NCBI GenBank assembly: GCA_965242895.1
Contig: OZ251507.1
Span: forward strand, 1,116,001 to 1,180,000
DNA: 64,000 nucleotides
Reading direction: 5' to 3'
Source of the DNA: CATQHL01 sp965242895
GTDB lineage: Bacteria > Actinomycetota > Acidimicrobiia > Acidimicrobiales > CATQHL01
Part shown: positions 26,191 through 34,988 of the stretch, in pieces
Numbering within the stretch: the first letter of the stretch is position 1
How the letters are laid out: every line of letters begins with the position of its first letter
Program-made: the position numbers and the translations under genes
The notes under the pieces: generated by a model
The model's database searches: none
The model's input: the letters and a program-made list of their open reading frames with translations, nothing else
Told to the model about the DNA's origin: nothing

Positions 26191-26957
26191 AACAACTAGA
26201 CCTTGCCGATGTAGAGCAGTATGTCACAAGCAACATTCCCACTTTCCATAAAAAACGCCTGAATAGTTTGAACAGGCTGGACTTAGCCAAAATCCTGCAC
26301 AGAAAAAATCCGTATCTTTTTAGGGTGAAATACCTGCTCACAGCCGAGCAAATTGTGAAAGGCTTCGCTGACGCTCATGTGTCTTCCAGCGAAGAGACCC
26401 TTTTCGGCGACTGGCTGGAAGGCTTAGCCATCTTTATCAACGGGAAAGTCTATGGAGGACAAAAATCTGGGATCAGAGGCATCGACCTAGAGTTCAGCGA
26501 AAGCGGAATCCGCTACATCGTCACCATCAAATCCGGGCCTAACTGGGGAAACAGCAGCCAAGTCCGCAAAATGGGGGAAGACTTCACTGCTGCCAAGCGA
26601 ACTCTTCGCACCAGCAATTCCAAGCTGAACATTGTCGCGGTCAATGGCTGTTGCTATGGCCAAGATGCCAAGCCAGACAAGGGTGAGTACTTCAAGTATT
26701 GTGGACAAGCTTTCTGGGAGTTCGTCTCAGGCGACCCTGAGTTATACACCAAACTCATTGCCCCACTGGGCCACAGGGCCAAAAAACACACCACTAGCTT
26801 CGATGAAGCCTATACCCAAGCCATCAATCGCATGACAGCAGACTTCACTCAAAATTTCTGCAAACCCAACGGCTCAATCGACTGGCAAAAGCTCGTAAAG
26901 TTCAACTCTCAAAGCAGCTTCCACTCAAGTGGCCCGAAGGCACCGCTAGGGGACTAG
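26187..26957 (+). CDS. Type II restriction endonuclease, EcoO109I-like PD-(D/E)xK family (tentative)
   Basis: A 256-residue protein translated with the methylase. KILHRKNPYLFRVKYLLTAE at the N-terminus and FGDWLEGLAIFINGKVYGGQ with GIDLEF and YIVTIKSGPNWGNSS look like the catalytic region of EcoO109I-like endonucleases. The Asp of GIDLEF and Lys of TIKSG would be the metal-site residues; the acidic residue normally two before the Lys is Thr here. The C-terminal part (HTTSFDEAYTQAINRMTADF) is helical. The family assignment is from memory of the motif; recognition sequence is not inferred. Adjacent methylase and shared A+T-rich composition support its role. Confidence 0.8.
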   Translation: MKQLDLADVEQYVTSNIPTFHKKRLNSLNRLDLAKILHRKNPYLFRVKYLLTAEQIVKGFADAHVSSSEETLFGDWLEGLAIFINGKVYGGQKSGIRGIDLEFSESGIRYIVTIKSGPNWGNSSQVRKMGEDFTAAKRTLRTSNSKLNIVAVNGCCYGQDAKPDKGEYFKYCGQAFWEFVSGDPELYTKLIAPLGHRAKKHTTSFDEAYTQAINRMTADFTQNFCKPNGSIDWQKLVKFNSQSSFHSSGPKAPLGD

Positions 26958-26964
26958 ATACACA

Positions 26965-27966
26965 ATGCGATCCGTACGACTGCAAGAACCGGGGAAGATA
27001 GCCCTCGCTGAACTGCTGCCGCCCGATGCCTCTGAAAGCGGGGGGAAAGTGATTGTGCGGATCAGACAACTCGGTCTGTGCGGCACCGACACGAAGATCC
27101 TCGACGGACACATCCCCGTCGAGGCGCCCATCACGCTGGGGCACGAGGCTGTCGGGGTGGTGGAACACCCAGGCGAAAGCGAACTAGCAACCGGTCAGCG
27201 GGTGCTCATCGACCCTGGCATCATCTGCGGCGCCTGTCGGATGTGCCTAGCCGGTCGATCCAATATCTGCTTAGCGGGCGGATTGTTAGGCCGCGACGCC
27301 GACGGGGTGTTCTCCGAATTCGTCGCCGCCCCAGACCACCGCTTGCACGTGATTCCAGATTCCATATCCCCCAGCGCAGCCGTGATGCTGCAGGTGCTTG
27401 GGACCTGCGTCCACGCCCTTCGGCGGCCGGCGATGAAGCCCGGACAGCGTGCAGTGGTCATAGGGCTGGGGGTGTCCGGCCAGCTCATCGTGCAGCTGCT
27501 GCTGGCGCGCGGGCTGGAGGTGCTGGGCGTAACCCGCTCTGAGCACAAACAGGAACTAGCACGCAGTTGGGGAGCGGCAGCCGTCTCCCCGAGCGAAGCC
27601 GCCGATGTGGTGGAGGAATACACAGACGGGGTGGGCGTCGACTTGGTAGTGGAGGCGGTGGGGATCGAGTCCACACTGGGAATGGCGCTGGAGCTTGCAG
27701 CAACAGGCGGTGCGGTGATCGCCTTCGGCATCATCACCTCCGGCAGCGCAGGGCTGCCCTACTACAACCTCTATTTCAAGGAACTCGACCTGCTCAGCCC
27801 GCGAGGGGCGCTAGGAGCCGACTACGACGAAGGCATACGACTCGCGGCTGAAGGTGTTGTGCAGATCGAACCTCTGGTTACTCACCGCTTCGAACTAGAA
27901 GATGCGGCGGCCGCATTCGAGGCAGTGCGCAAGCCCGGAGCCCTCAAGGTAGTGATGTCGCCCTAG
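26965..27966 (+). CDS. Zinc-dependent medium-chain alcohol/threonine-type dehydrogenase
   Basis: A 333-residue MDR-family dehydrogenase. Catalytic zinc motif LGLCGTDTKILDGH and LGHEAVGVVE; structural zinc cysteines in CGACRMCLAGRSNIC with normal spacing; NAD-binding VVIGLGVSGQLIVQLL. It resembles sorbitol, threonine or related polyol dehydrogenases; the substrate is not determined. The start ATG at 26965 lies 7 bp after the endonuclease stop, and its first 26 bases are duplicated at 25170, so the original promoter was probably separated from the gene by the R-M insertion and transcription may now come from the R-M genes. Confidence 0.9.
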   Translation: MRSVRLQEPGKIALAELLPPDASESGGKVIVRIRQLGLCGTDTKILDGHIPVEAPITLGHEAVGVVEHPGESELATGQRVLIDPGIICGACRMCLAGRSNICLAGGLLGRDADGVFSEFVAAPDHRLHVIPDSISPSAAVMLQVLGTCVHALRRPAMKPGQRAVVIGLGVSGQLIVQLLLARGLEVLGVTRSEHKQELARSWGAAAVSPSEAADVVEEYTDGVGVDLVVEAVGIESTLGMALELAATGGAVIAFGIITSGSAGLPYYNLYFKELDLLSPRGALGADYDEGIRLAAEGVVQIEPLVTHRFELEDAAAAFEAVRKPGALKVVMSP

Positions 27967-28181
27967 GGCCGACGCCCGTCGCTCAGATGCAAACCTCCGC
28001 CGCAGGAAGCAAGCCCGCATCAAAGGGAACCTCCGCAAGAAAACCCGTCTCCTCGTCAAAGAACAACTGTCATTGTCTGACTAGTATCAAACTCTGACCC
28101 AGGTTCGCCGCGGCGACCAACCGACCACGAGACTCGGCAACCTCAACCTCAACCTCGCCAACCCCAGAGAGGAGCGAAGCA

Positions 28182-29420
28182 ATGAAAGAAGCGTTCGGAG
28201 TAATGAGCACCGATTGGCGTGAAGGCATCAACTGGGATGAAGTCCGGAAGTGGCGTCTGCGGCGGGCGCGGGAAGCGATGGCCCGTCACGGACTCGGAGC
28301 CATGCTGCTGATGTACGACGAGAACATCCGCTACGTCACCTCCACACTCACGCCTGGGTGGAACCAGCTCAAGCCCGGCCTGCGCTACGCCGTACTCGTC
28401 GAAGGGAAAGAGCCGATCCTCTACGAGCAGGGCGACATCGGCTACCACATCAGGGAACACTCCCCCTGGATACCAAAGGAAAACGTTCGCTACTCATACG
28501 CCTGGATCAAGGGCGCCGCAGGGCCGGCGGCCAGCGCTCAGGTGGAAAAATTCACGAACGCCCTGATGGCCGACATCGAAGACGCCGGAGTGGCCGACAA
28601 GCCGCTCGGCGTGGACTTCATGGACCTAAATATGATCAGAGTCTTCGAGGAGAGAGGCATCCGCTGGACGGACGGGATGACCCCGATGATGGAAGCCCGA
28701 GCCATCAAGAGCCCCAACGAGCAAAAAGCCATGCGCATGGTGGGTTCTATCTGCGACGTCGTCCACTACCAGTTCAGCCAGTTCCTGCAGCCGGGTCTGA
28801 CCGAAAACGAGGTCACCGCGTTCGGCATGGAACAGCTCTACAACATCCCCGGCATGGAGAACGTGGAAGACGTGATCGTCTCCTCTGGCCCGAACGCTTG
28901 GCCGAACTGGCGAAACCACGGCGACCGGATTATCCGGCCTGGGGAACTGGTGATCATCGACCTAGCCGCTCTCACCTGGAACGGATTCAAGTCGTGCGTC
29001 TACCGCACCTATTGCGTGGGGGGCAAGCCCACCGACGAGCACAAGCGCTACTACGACTTGGCGTTGAAGTGGCTTCAGGACTCCATCGACGCAACCCGAC
29101 CGGGCGTGACGACCGCCGACATCGCCTCGGTCTGGCCGTCGGCCAAGGAAATCTGGGGCTATGAGGAAGAGGACGAAGCCGCAGCCAACCTCTGGGGTCA
29201 CGGCCTGGGGCTGGCGCAGTATGACCTGCCGGTGATCTCCCGCATATGGTCTCTGGATCACCCCCTGGAAGTGGAGCCTGGAATGGTCTTCGCTCTCGAA
29301 ACCCAGCACGGCAAACTCCACGAGTTCGGAGTGAGGCTGGAAGAGATGCTGATCGTTAACGACACCGGCATCGAAATGATCTCCACGTTCCCGATCGAGG
29401 AGATAACAGTCGTCGGCTGA
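28182..29420 (+). CDS. M24 (Xaa-Pro aminopeptidase/DddP-like) family protein with altered metal site
   Basis: A 412-residue pita-bread-fold protein. N-terminal creatinase-like domain: RRAREAMARHGLGAMLLMYDENIRYVT. Catalytic domain starts at EARAIKSPNEQKAMRMVG. Of the five metal ligands, the first Asp (ELVIIDLAALTW), His (NLWGHGLGLAQYD) and two Glu (VFALETQHG; GVRLEEMLIV) are visible, but the second Asp position in GFKSCVYRTYCVG holds Cys. The same fold includes peptidases, creatinase and the DMSP lyase DddP, so a non-peptidase reaction is possible. GAGAGGAG upstream supports the ATG at 28182; a second ATG is seven codons in. Confidence 0.83.
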   Translation: MKEAFGVMSTDWREGINWDEVRKWRLRRAREAMARHGLGAMLLMYDENIRYVTSTLTPGWNQLKPGLRYAVLVEGKEPILYEQGDIGYHIREHSPWIPKENVRYSYAWIKGAAGPAASAQVEKFTNALMADIEDAGVADKPLGVDFMDLNMIRVFEERGIRWTDGMTPMMEARAIKSPNEQKAMRMVGSICDVVHYQFSQFLQPGLTENEVTAFGMEQLYNIPGMENVEDVIVSSGPNAWPNWRNHGDRIIRPGELVIIDLAALTWNGFKSCVYRTYCVGGKPTDEHKRYYDLALKWLQDSIDATRPGVTTADIASVWPSAKEIWGYEEEDEAAANLWGHGLGLAQYDLPVISRIWSLDHPLEVEPGMVFALETQHGKLHEFGVRLEEMLIVNDTGIEMISTFPIEEITVVG

Positions 29421-29459
29421 GCATTCGGGCGGCTGGTCGGTCGGGGCGGCGGGCTGGGG

Positions 29460-31487
29460 ATGAAACGCCAGGTTCTCCCGCTGGATAACCCTTCCGCGAT
29501 GGAAGTTTCCGTCGTGGGAGGGAAGTCGTCCGGCCTGTCGAGGGCGCACAACGCCGGTCTGCCCGTCCTGGACGGGTTCGCGCTGGCCGTGGAAGCCTCA
29601 GCAGAGGCGCTCCGCACGGCGGGGGAGGTGTTGAGGGAACGAGGCTCGGGGGCTGCTCGGCTGTCCGTGATGAAAGCCGAATTCCCGGAACCGCTGATCG
29701 TCGAACTGAATGAAGCGGCCAAGCAACTCACCGAGCCGCTGATCGTGCGCTCATCGGTCGTGCTGGAACACGACGGAAGGTGGGCGGGGGCTTTCGCGTC
29801 TCTGGCAGAACTTCGCCGGGAGGAAGTCCCGAAGGCCATTCGCAGCATCTGGGCAGGCGTCTTCGCCCTGGAAACCTTGGACAGGTTCGAGGCGGCGGGC
29901 ATCAAGCCGGAGAGTGCGCTGGCAGGGGCGCTCATTCAGCCTGAGATCTTCCCCGACTTCGGTGGCAGCGCCAGCGTAGACAGGCGGGGGATAGTGAGCG
30001 TGTCGGCGGTGGCGGGGTCGCCGCGTGACCTGCTGGCGGGGTGGGTGCCTGGGGTTCAGGGGAGCGTCGCAGCGAACGGGGAAGTCAGCGGGTCGGAGGC
30101 TGCTGCGCTGCTAGGCGACGATCTGCTGGGGCGCGTGGCGACCCTGACGCGGCGGGTGGAAGTCGAGTTGGGATGCAACCTCATCGAGTGGGCAGTCTGC
30201 GGAGACGACCTCGTGCTACTGCAGGTAATGGAGACGCTCTCGCGGGTAGGCGGCAGGGGCGGCTCGCGGGGCGGCAGGGGCGGAAGAGAGAGCGGAGAAG
30301 GGGAGAACGGAAACAGTGGGGGCATGGTGCTGCCGGCAGCGCTGGGGTTGCCCCAGGCGCAAAAGCTGGCACGTTTGGTGGCTCAGTACCCAGGCAGTTT
30401 GGGCGAGGAACTGGTACTGGGCTGGCTGGCGGCCTGGGATCGGAGCGAGGAGGCTGATGCCCACAGGAGCGGTGCAGACGGAGGGGACGGGGGAAACGGG
30501 ACAAGCGCGGCAGACAGGGGGAACGATGGGAATGGGGGGAGCAAAGCAGACGGAGGGGACGGGAGGAACGAGGGGAACGGGACAGACGGAGGGAACGGGA
30601 CAGACGGGGGAACAGGCGACTTCCACAAGCTCGCGACGAGCAACTTCGCCAGAGACCCCCTTGATCTGCTGGCTGAAGCCCGCAGTCTTGCAAGCGACCT
30701 CACCGCGGCAGCCTGGGGTAGACCGGCGCCCGAAGCAGCAGCGACTGCAGCTTTGGCGCTTCGTCGGCTGCGGGGTGACAGACCTAATGAGTCCTTGGAG
30801 GCTCTGAGCAACTTGGAAGCGGTCGACCCTGCGGTCTGCCGGCGTCTGCTGAACATTCTGGAACACCTTGCCGCCGTCCTCCCTCAGCCGGAACGCATCT
30901 GGTATCACACACCTGAGGAGTTGACCGACGTGCTGAGCGGCGCCGAGCCGCCTAGAAGCGGACGGGTAGGACGCGACCGCTGGGAGCCGTTCCTGGCGGG
31001 GGTGGCGGCGCTGAGCGGGGAGGCGCGCAGCGGGTTGGCGGCGTCGGGCGGAGTGGGTGCTGGACGTCTGAGTTGGGTGGCCCAGCCCTCGGCGACCGAT
31101 CACGTCAGAGTTCGGGACGTGATCGTTGTGCAGTATCCGCTGCCAAACTTTGCTCCCCTGCTTTGGGACGCCGCCGGACTCATCGCCCTGGGAGGAGCTC
31201 CTTCTGCCCACTTGATGGAGGTTGCCCGCTCTCTGGCCGTCCCTGCCGTGGTCGGATGTCCGATAGGTGACCTGCTCGACGACCTCGGTGCCGGCGGGAA
31301 CGCAAAACCGCCAGACGACGGCGCGAGCCCGCAGGCCGGGGCGGAGGCGGAGGTCGCTAGACGGAAGGAAGACCACACAGCACTGAGCACGGGCGGCACA
31401 CTGAGCACGGGCGGCTCGCGCGACGAGGAATTACACATAGCCGCAGTCGACGGCGACGAAGGCCGAGTGGCGGTTCTGCGATTATGA
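29460..31487 (+). CDS. PEP-utilising enzyme (PEP synthase/phosphotransferase-like) with Gly/Asp repeat linker
   Basis: A 675-residue protein with the two ends of the PEP-synthase / rifampin-phosphotransferase architecture. The ATP-grasp N-terminus has VVGGKSSGLSRAHNAGLPVLDGFAL and PLIVRSSVVLEHDGRWAGAF; the C-terminal swivelling domain has LIALGGAPSAHLMEVARSLAVPAVVG, where the phosphorylated His would be the one in SAH, with one residue more than the canonical spacing. Between them lies a long linker rich in Gly, Asp and Asn (about residues 330-385, GGDGGNG-like units) encoded by G-rich DNA repeats. It is shorter than PEP synthase (about 800). Substrate unknown; a phosphotransfer to a small molecule is plausible. 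Confidence 0.75.
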   Translation: MKRQVLPLDNPSAMEVSVVGGKSSGLSRAHNAGLPVLDGFALAVEASAEALRTAGEVLRERGSGAARLSVMKAEFPEPLIVELNEAAKQLTEPLIVRSSVVLEHDGRWAGAFASLAELRREEVPKAIRSIWAGVFALETLDRFEAAGIKPESALAGALIQPEIFPDFGGSASVDRRGIVSVSAVAGSPRDLLAGWVPGVQGSVAANGEVSGSEAAALLGDDLLGRVATLTRRVEVELGCNLIEWAVCGDDLVLLQVMETLSRVGGRGGSRGGRGGRESGEGENGNSGGMVLPAALGLPQAQKLARLVAQYPGSLGEELVLGWLAAWDRSEEADAHRSGADGGDGGNGTSAADRGNDGNGGSKADGGDGRNEGNGTDGGNGTDGGTGDFHKLATSNFARDPLDLLAEARSLASDLTAAAWGRPAPEAAATAALALRRLRGDRPNESLEALSNLEAVDPAVCRRLLNILEHLAAVLPQPERIWYHTPEELTDVLSGAEPPRSGRVGRDRWEPFLAGVAALSGEARSGLAASGGVGAGRLSWVAQPSATDHVRVRDVIVVQYPLPNFAPLLWDAAGLIALGGAPSAHLMEVARSLAVPAVVGCPIGDLLDDLGAGGNAKPPDDGASPQAGAEAEVARRKEDHTALSTGGTLSTGGSRDEELHIAAVDGDEGRVAVLRL

Positions 31488-31503
31488 CCGTAAAGGTGCG
31501 GCT

Positions 31504-32493
31504 GTGAAGGCGAGTCAGCCCCGGGTGGGTGTCATCGGGCTGGGCATCATGGGCGGCGCCATGTCCGACAACCTGCTAGCGGCGGGCTTCGAGGTCTACG
31601 GATACGACACGGACGCCGAGCGCCAGCGAAGTTTTGCGGGCATCGGTCTGTCATCCGCTGCCGAAGTGGCGAGCCGCAGCGACGTGGTGCTGCTGTCGCT
31701 GCCGTCGGGGGAAGCCCTCTCGGAGGTCGCTGAGCGAATTGCCACAGCAGGGAAGGGCGCAGCAGCGGGCGCGACGGAGCAGGGTGCGACAGCAGCGGGC
31801 GCGACGGAAGCGGCAACGGAGGGCGCGACCGGGGCAGCAGCGGGCGTAAACCGGACGCCGGCAGGGCCGGTGGTGGTGGAGATGGGGACTCTGCCGCTTG
31901 AAGTCAAGCAGAAAGCCCAGGAGCGCCTGGCAGCCGTCGGCCTCGACGTGCTCGACGCCCCCGTGAGTGGAACCGGCCTGCAGGCCGCGGACGCAACCCT
32001 GGTGGTCTACGCAAGCGGCAGCCGACCTGCATTCGAATCGGCTCGTGCAGTCTTCGACGTGGTCGCCGCCCGCTCTTTTTACCTCGGCGAGTTCGGCAAC
32101 GGCTCACGGATGAAGTTCGTAGCCAACCTGCTGGTGGCGGTCAACACGGTCTCAGCAGCCGAGGCGCACGCCCTAGGGGCGGCCGCCGGACTCGACCCGT
32201 CGGTCACGCAGGAGGTGATCGCAGCGGGCGTGGGGAGTTCGCGCATGTTCGAGATTCGCGGGCGGATGATGGTCGAGGGGAATTACGACCCTGCAGCAAG
32301 GCTGGCGATCATCAAAAAGGACGCCGAGATCATTGCCGAGTATGCGCGTGCGCTTGGAGTCAGCACTCCGCTCCTAGACGCCGTCCTGCCGCTCTACCAA
32401 CGGGGAACGACCAGCGGGTTGGGCGATCTCGACGCCGCCGCCGTAAGGCGCCTGTTCGAACCCGATCCTCCAGGCGGCAGCGGCGCTGCCTAG
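31504..32493 (+). CDS. 3-hydroxyisobutyrate-dehydrogenase-family oxidoreductase with Ala/Gly/Thr insertion
   Basis: A 329-residue beta-hydroxyacid dehydrogenase. Rossmann motif VGVIGLGIMGGAMSDNLLAAGFEVYGYD; substrate motif DVLDAPVSGTGLQAADATLVVYASG; catalytic Lys in GNGSRMKFVANLLVAVNTVSAAEA. An unusual insert of about 30 residues (GKGAAAGATEQG, ATAAGATEAATEG) lies between LSEVAERIATA and PAGPVVVEMGTLP, inside the cofactor domain, encoded by repeats of gcgggcgcgacg. Start GTG at 31504, 17 bp after the PEP-utilising enzyme. Substrate unknown; glyoxylate/tartronate semialdehyde or hydroxyisobutyrate-like acids are typical. Confidence 0.85.
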   Translation: MKASQPRVGVIGLGIMGGAMSDNLLAAGFEVYGYDTDAERQRSFAGIGLSSAAEVASRSDVVLLSLPSGEALSEVAERIATAGKGAAAGATEQGATAAGATEAATEGATGAAAGVNRTPAGPVVVEMGTLPLEVKQKAQERLAAVGLDVLDAPVSGTGLQAADATLVVYASGSRPAFESARAVFDVVAARSFYLGEFGNGSRMKFVANLLVAVNTVSAAEAHALGAAAGLDPSVTQEVIAAGVGSSRMFEIRGRMMVEGNYDPAARLAIIKKDAEIIAEYARALGVSTPLLDAVLPLYQRGTTSGLGDLDAAAVRRLFEPDPPGGSGAA

Positions 32494-32652
32494 GAAACGC
32501 CAAGCACCCTTCTTCTGGCAGCAGCAGGCACTCCCACGCTGAGAAACCCACCTCCCGCTGAAACGATCCGCCACCGAGTCACACCAGAAACGCCGCAGCC
32601 CACCCCACCCGCTCACACCACGAACCATCTCCAGCCCACTCCGCTCCCCCGA

Positions 32653-32684
32653 GAACACGACACCCTCAGAACACGACACCCTCA
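32653..32684. repeat. Perfect 16-bp tandem duplication
   Basis: Two identical 16-bp units at 32653-32668 and 32669-32684 in the 263-bp gap before the cyclase-family gene. The remainder of that gap is C-rich and shows only the ribosome-binding site AAGGAGA next to the following ATG. Confidence 0.94.
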
Positions 32685-32756
32685 GAGGCTCGGACACCGC
32701 CTCATCAAACCCCATTATTATTTAAAACGAAATCGATCCGCATTAAGGAGACCAAC

Positions 32757-33716
32757 ATGGCCGCCCACCGCCAAGAACTCACCACAGAACTCCTGGAGGA
32801 GTACTGCACTCGCTTCAACAACTGGGGGAGGTGGGGAACCGACGACGAAGTCGGCACCCTCAACTTCATCACCCCCGAAAAGATCCGCCAAGCAGCTGGC
32901 CTCGTTCGCAGCGGGAAGGTGTTTTCGCTGGAACTCCCGCTGGACGGGTCGGGACCGCAGACCGGCGCCTTCGGACGGGTCAACCCGATCCACCAGATGG
33001 TGGCCACCGGCGCCGACTACGCCGCCGGCAAGCAGGACTGGCCTCTGAACTGGGGAGTTGCCGACGACTCGCTCTTCCTGTTCCTTCAGGGAGGCACGCA
33101 GTGGGACGCCCTGGCGCACATCTTCCACTGCGGGAAAATGTACAACGGATACGACGCTAACCGAGTTACCGCTAAAGGGGCGGAAGTCTGCGGAATCCAG
33201 AACCAGAAAACGGTGGTCTCACGAGGGGTGCTGCTGGACATCCCCCGAGCCCTGGGAGTCGAATACCTCGACCCTGGCCACCCCATAGACGGCGACCTGC
33301 TTGACGAAGCATGCCGCCACCACGGGGTGGAAGTCGGCACCGGCGACATCCTGCTCATCCGCACCGGCGACATGGCGCGCAGGCGCAACCTTCCTGGTTG
33401 GGACGGCTACGCAGCCGGCGACTCGCCCGGCCTCTCGCTGCTCTCAGCCCCTTGGCTGGCCGAGCACGAACTCGCAGCCCTGGCCACTGACACCTGGGGG
33501 GCAGAAGTCCGCCCCAACGAGATACCCAACAGCTTCCAGCCGCTGCATCTCGTGATGATCGTGAACATGGGGCTCTTCGTGGGCGAGATCTGGTACCTCG
33601 ACGAACTGGCCGAAGACTGCGCCGCCGACGGCGTATACGAATTTCAACTAGTTGCACCACCACTGGTCATCCCCCGTGCGGTCGGCTCGCCGCTGAACCC
33701 GCAGGCCATCAAGTAG
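32757..33716 (+). CDS. Cyclase-family protein (kynurenine formamidase-like fold)
   Basis: A 319-residue metal-dependent hydrolase of the cyclase family. Seen: WGTDDEVGTLNFITPEKI, VFSLELPLDGSGPQ, the family metal motif as GGTQWDALAHIFHCGKMYNG, DTGDILLIRTGDM-like VGTGDILLIRTGDMARRRN and WLAEHELAALATDTWGAEV, VPF-less C-terminus ending PRAVGSPLNPQAIK. In canonical members the metal motif is HxGTHxDxPxH; here HxG is replaced by Gly-Gly and the second His by Gln (GTQWD), so the metal site is the variant found in the larger 300-residue branch. Start ATG follows AAGGAGACC. It lies between two dehydrogenases, suggesting a shared pathway. Confidence 0.83.
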   Translation: MAAHRQELTTELLEEYCTRFNNWGRWGTDDEVGTLNFITPEKIRQAAGLVRSGKVFSLELPLDGSGPQTGAFGRVNPIHQMVATGADYAAGKQDWPLNWGVADDSLFLFLQGGTQWDALAHIFHCGKMYNGYDANRVTAKGAEVCGIQNQKTVVSRGVLLDIPRALGVEYLDPGHPIDGDLLDEACRHHGVEVGTGDILLIRTGDMARRRNLPGWDGYAAGDSPGLSLLSAPWLAEHELAALATDTWGAEVRPNEIPNSFQPLHLVMIVNMGLFVGEIWYLDELAEDCAADGVYEFQLVAPPLVIPRAVGSPLNPQAIK

Positions 33717-33904
33717 GCGAAGCCAGCCGCAGGCGACAGGAGCTAGAAACACACACGGCGCGGTCGCAAGCGGCCAGGTTCAACCGGCGAACTAAACGCA
33801 AACTCGACAAACAGAGGCTGCAGAACTAGTGCAAACCAAAACGGCACAGACGGCACCGAAGACACAGACGGCTCGGAAACAGACGAAGAAGGCGGACAAA
33901 GGCG

Positions 33905-34852
33905 ATGCCTGAGCGATCGACCGCTGCAGAGCCTCGGAACAGAGCGGCGGTCGCAGCGGGCGCAACTTCGCTGGGCTGGATCGGCACTGGCGTGATGGGG
34001 GCGTCGATGTGTTCTCGACTGCTGGACGCCGGCTTCGGCATGACGGTCTACACCCGCACGAAGACCAAAGCCGAGCCGCTCCTGGAAAGGGGAGCCGCCT
34101 GGGCCGGGACGCCTAGGGCGGCGGCCGAGGCGTCGGAGGTCGTCTTTGCCATGGTCGGTCACCCTTTCGACGTGCGGCAGGTGTTCCTGGGCGCAGACGG
34201 GGTGCTGGAAGGATGTTCCGGCGGGGAAGTGATCGTGGACATGACCACAAGCGAACCGTCGCTGGCGGTCGAGATCGCCTCGGCAGCAGCGGCGAGGGGC
34301 GCGGCGGCGGTCGACGCCCCCGTGTCCGGCGGGGACGTGGGAGCCCGCAGCGGAACGTTGTCGATCATGATCGGCGGCGACAAAGAAGCCGTAGAGGCTC
34401 TGGAGAAGTGCTGGTCGGCAATGGGGCGCACCTGGGTGCGCCAGGGCGGCCCAGGAGCAGGGCAGCACGCCAAGATGGTGAACCAAACGCTCATCGCTTC
34501 GGGGATGATCGGCGTCTGCGAAGCTCTGCTGTATGCATGGCGGGCGGGTCTCGAACTGGAAGCCGTCATGGAATCGGTGGCGACGGGGGCTGCCGGAAGT
34601 TGGTCGCTGTCCAACTTGGGCACCCGAATGATGGCGGGCGACTTCGAACCGGGCTTTTTCGTCGAACACTTCGTGAAGGACATGGGAATCGCCCTGCGAG
34701 AGGCCGAACGGATGGGCTTGGAACTGCCCGGTCTGCGGCTTGCCAGCGAACTTTATGACCGCCTGACGGCCGCCGGAGGAGGGCGAATGGGCACTCAGGC
34801 TCTCATCCTGGCGATGGCTGAGCTCTCCGACTTCGACTGGAGCAGCCGCTGA
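33905..34852 (+). CDS. NAD(P)-dependent 3-hydroxyisobutyrate-dehydrogenase-family oxidoreductase
   Basis: A 315-residue beta-hydroxyacid dehydrogenase, second of the window. Rossmann motif LGWIGTGVMGASMCSRLLDAGFGMTVYTRT; substrate motif AAVDAPVSGGDVGARSGTLSIMIGG; catalytic Lys in GAGQHAKMVNQTLIASGMIGVCEALLY; C-terminal KDMGIALREAERMGLELPGL. The N-terminal about 20 residues (PERSTAAEPRNRAAVAAG) are extra and low in complexity; no better start with a good ribosome-binding site was seen. Likely glyoxylate/succinic semialdehyde reductase-like or hydroxyisobutyrate dehydrogenase; not resolvable. Confidence 0.88.
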   Translation: MPERSTAAEPRNRAAVAAGATSLGWIGTGVMGASMCSRLLDAGFGMTVYTRTKTKAEPLLERGAAWAGTPRAAAEASEVVFAMVGHPFDVRQVFLGADGVLEGCSGGEVIVDMTTSEPSLAVEIASAAAARGAAAVDAPVSGGDVGARSGTLSIMIGGDKEAVEALEKCWSAMGRTWVRQGGPGAGQHAKMVNQTLIASGMIGVCEALLYAWRAGLELEAVMESVATGAAGSWSLSNLGTRMMAGDFEPGFFVEHFVKDMGIALREAERMGLELPGLRLASELYDRLTAAGGGRMGTQALILAMAELSDFDWSSR

Positions 34853-34988
34853 GGGTGCCTGATTCTCAAGGGCGGCAAGGAGGATCGGAGGCAAAGGTGG
34901 AGTTTCCTGAGAGTCGGAACGGACGGAGCGCAAACAAGTTGGAAGCCTGCCGGCACCTAGAGACTGGAATGGCCTACCCGTCAGAGGG

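Larger units (their letters stand above)
25170..26990 (+). mobile_element. Restriction-modification island bounded by a long direct duplication
   Basis: The two R-M genes sit between two copies of the same dehydrogenase start sequence (25170-25230 and 26965-27025; 26 bp identical, the rest diverged). The endonuclease gene is A+T-richer than the neighbouring dehydrogenase (25/60 G+C at 26221-26280 by hand). No transposase or integrase is present. This is the arrangement known as insertion with long target duplication for restriction-modification genes. The order of events is inferred. Confidence 0.55.

Noticed and set aside
19302..26990. Idea that the A+T-rich stretch is a single prophage or integrative element
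   Set aside because: No integrase, transposase, capsid gene or attachment-site pair spanning the region; the parts look like separate acquisitions.
27967..28181. Search for tRNA or small RNA in this and other gaps
   Set aside because: No cloverleaf with TTCGANTC-type T arm and CCA-side stem found by eye in any gap; a tool such as tRNAscan-SE would be decisive.
30216..31376. 386-codon minus-strand frame with Pro/Ser/Val-rich text
   Set aside because: Antisense of the PEP-utilising enzyme; the pattern comes from the Gly/Asp linker DNA repeats.
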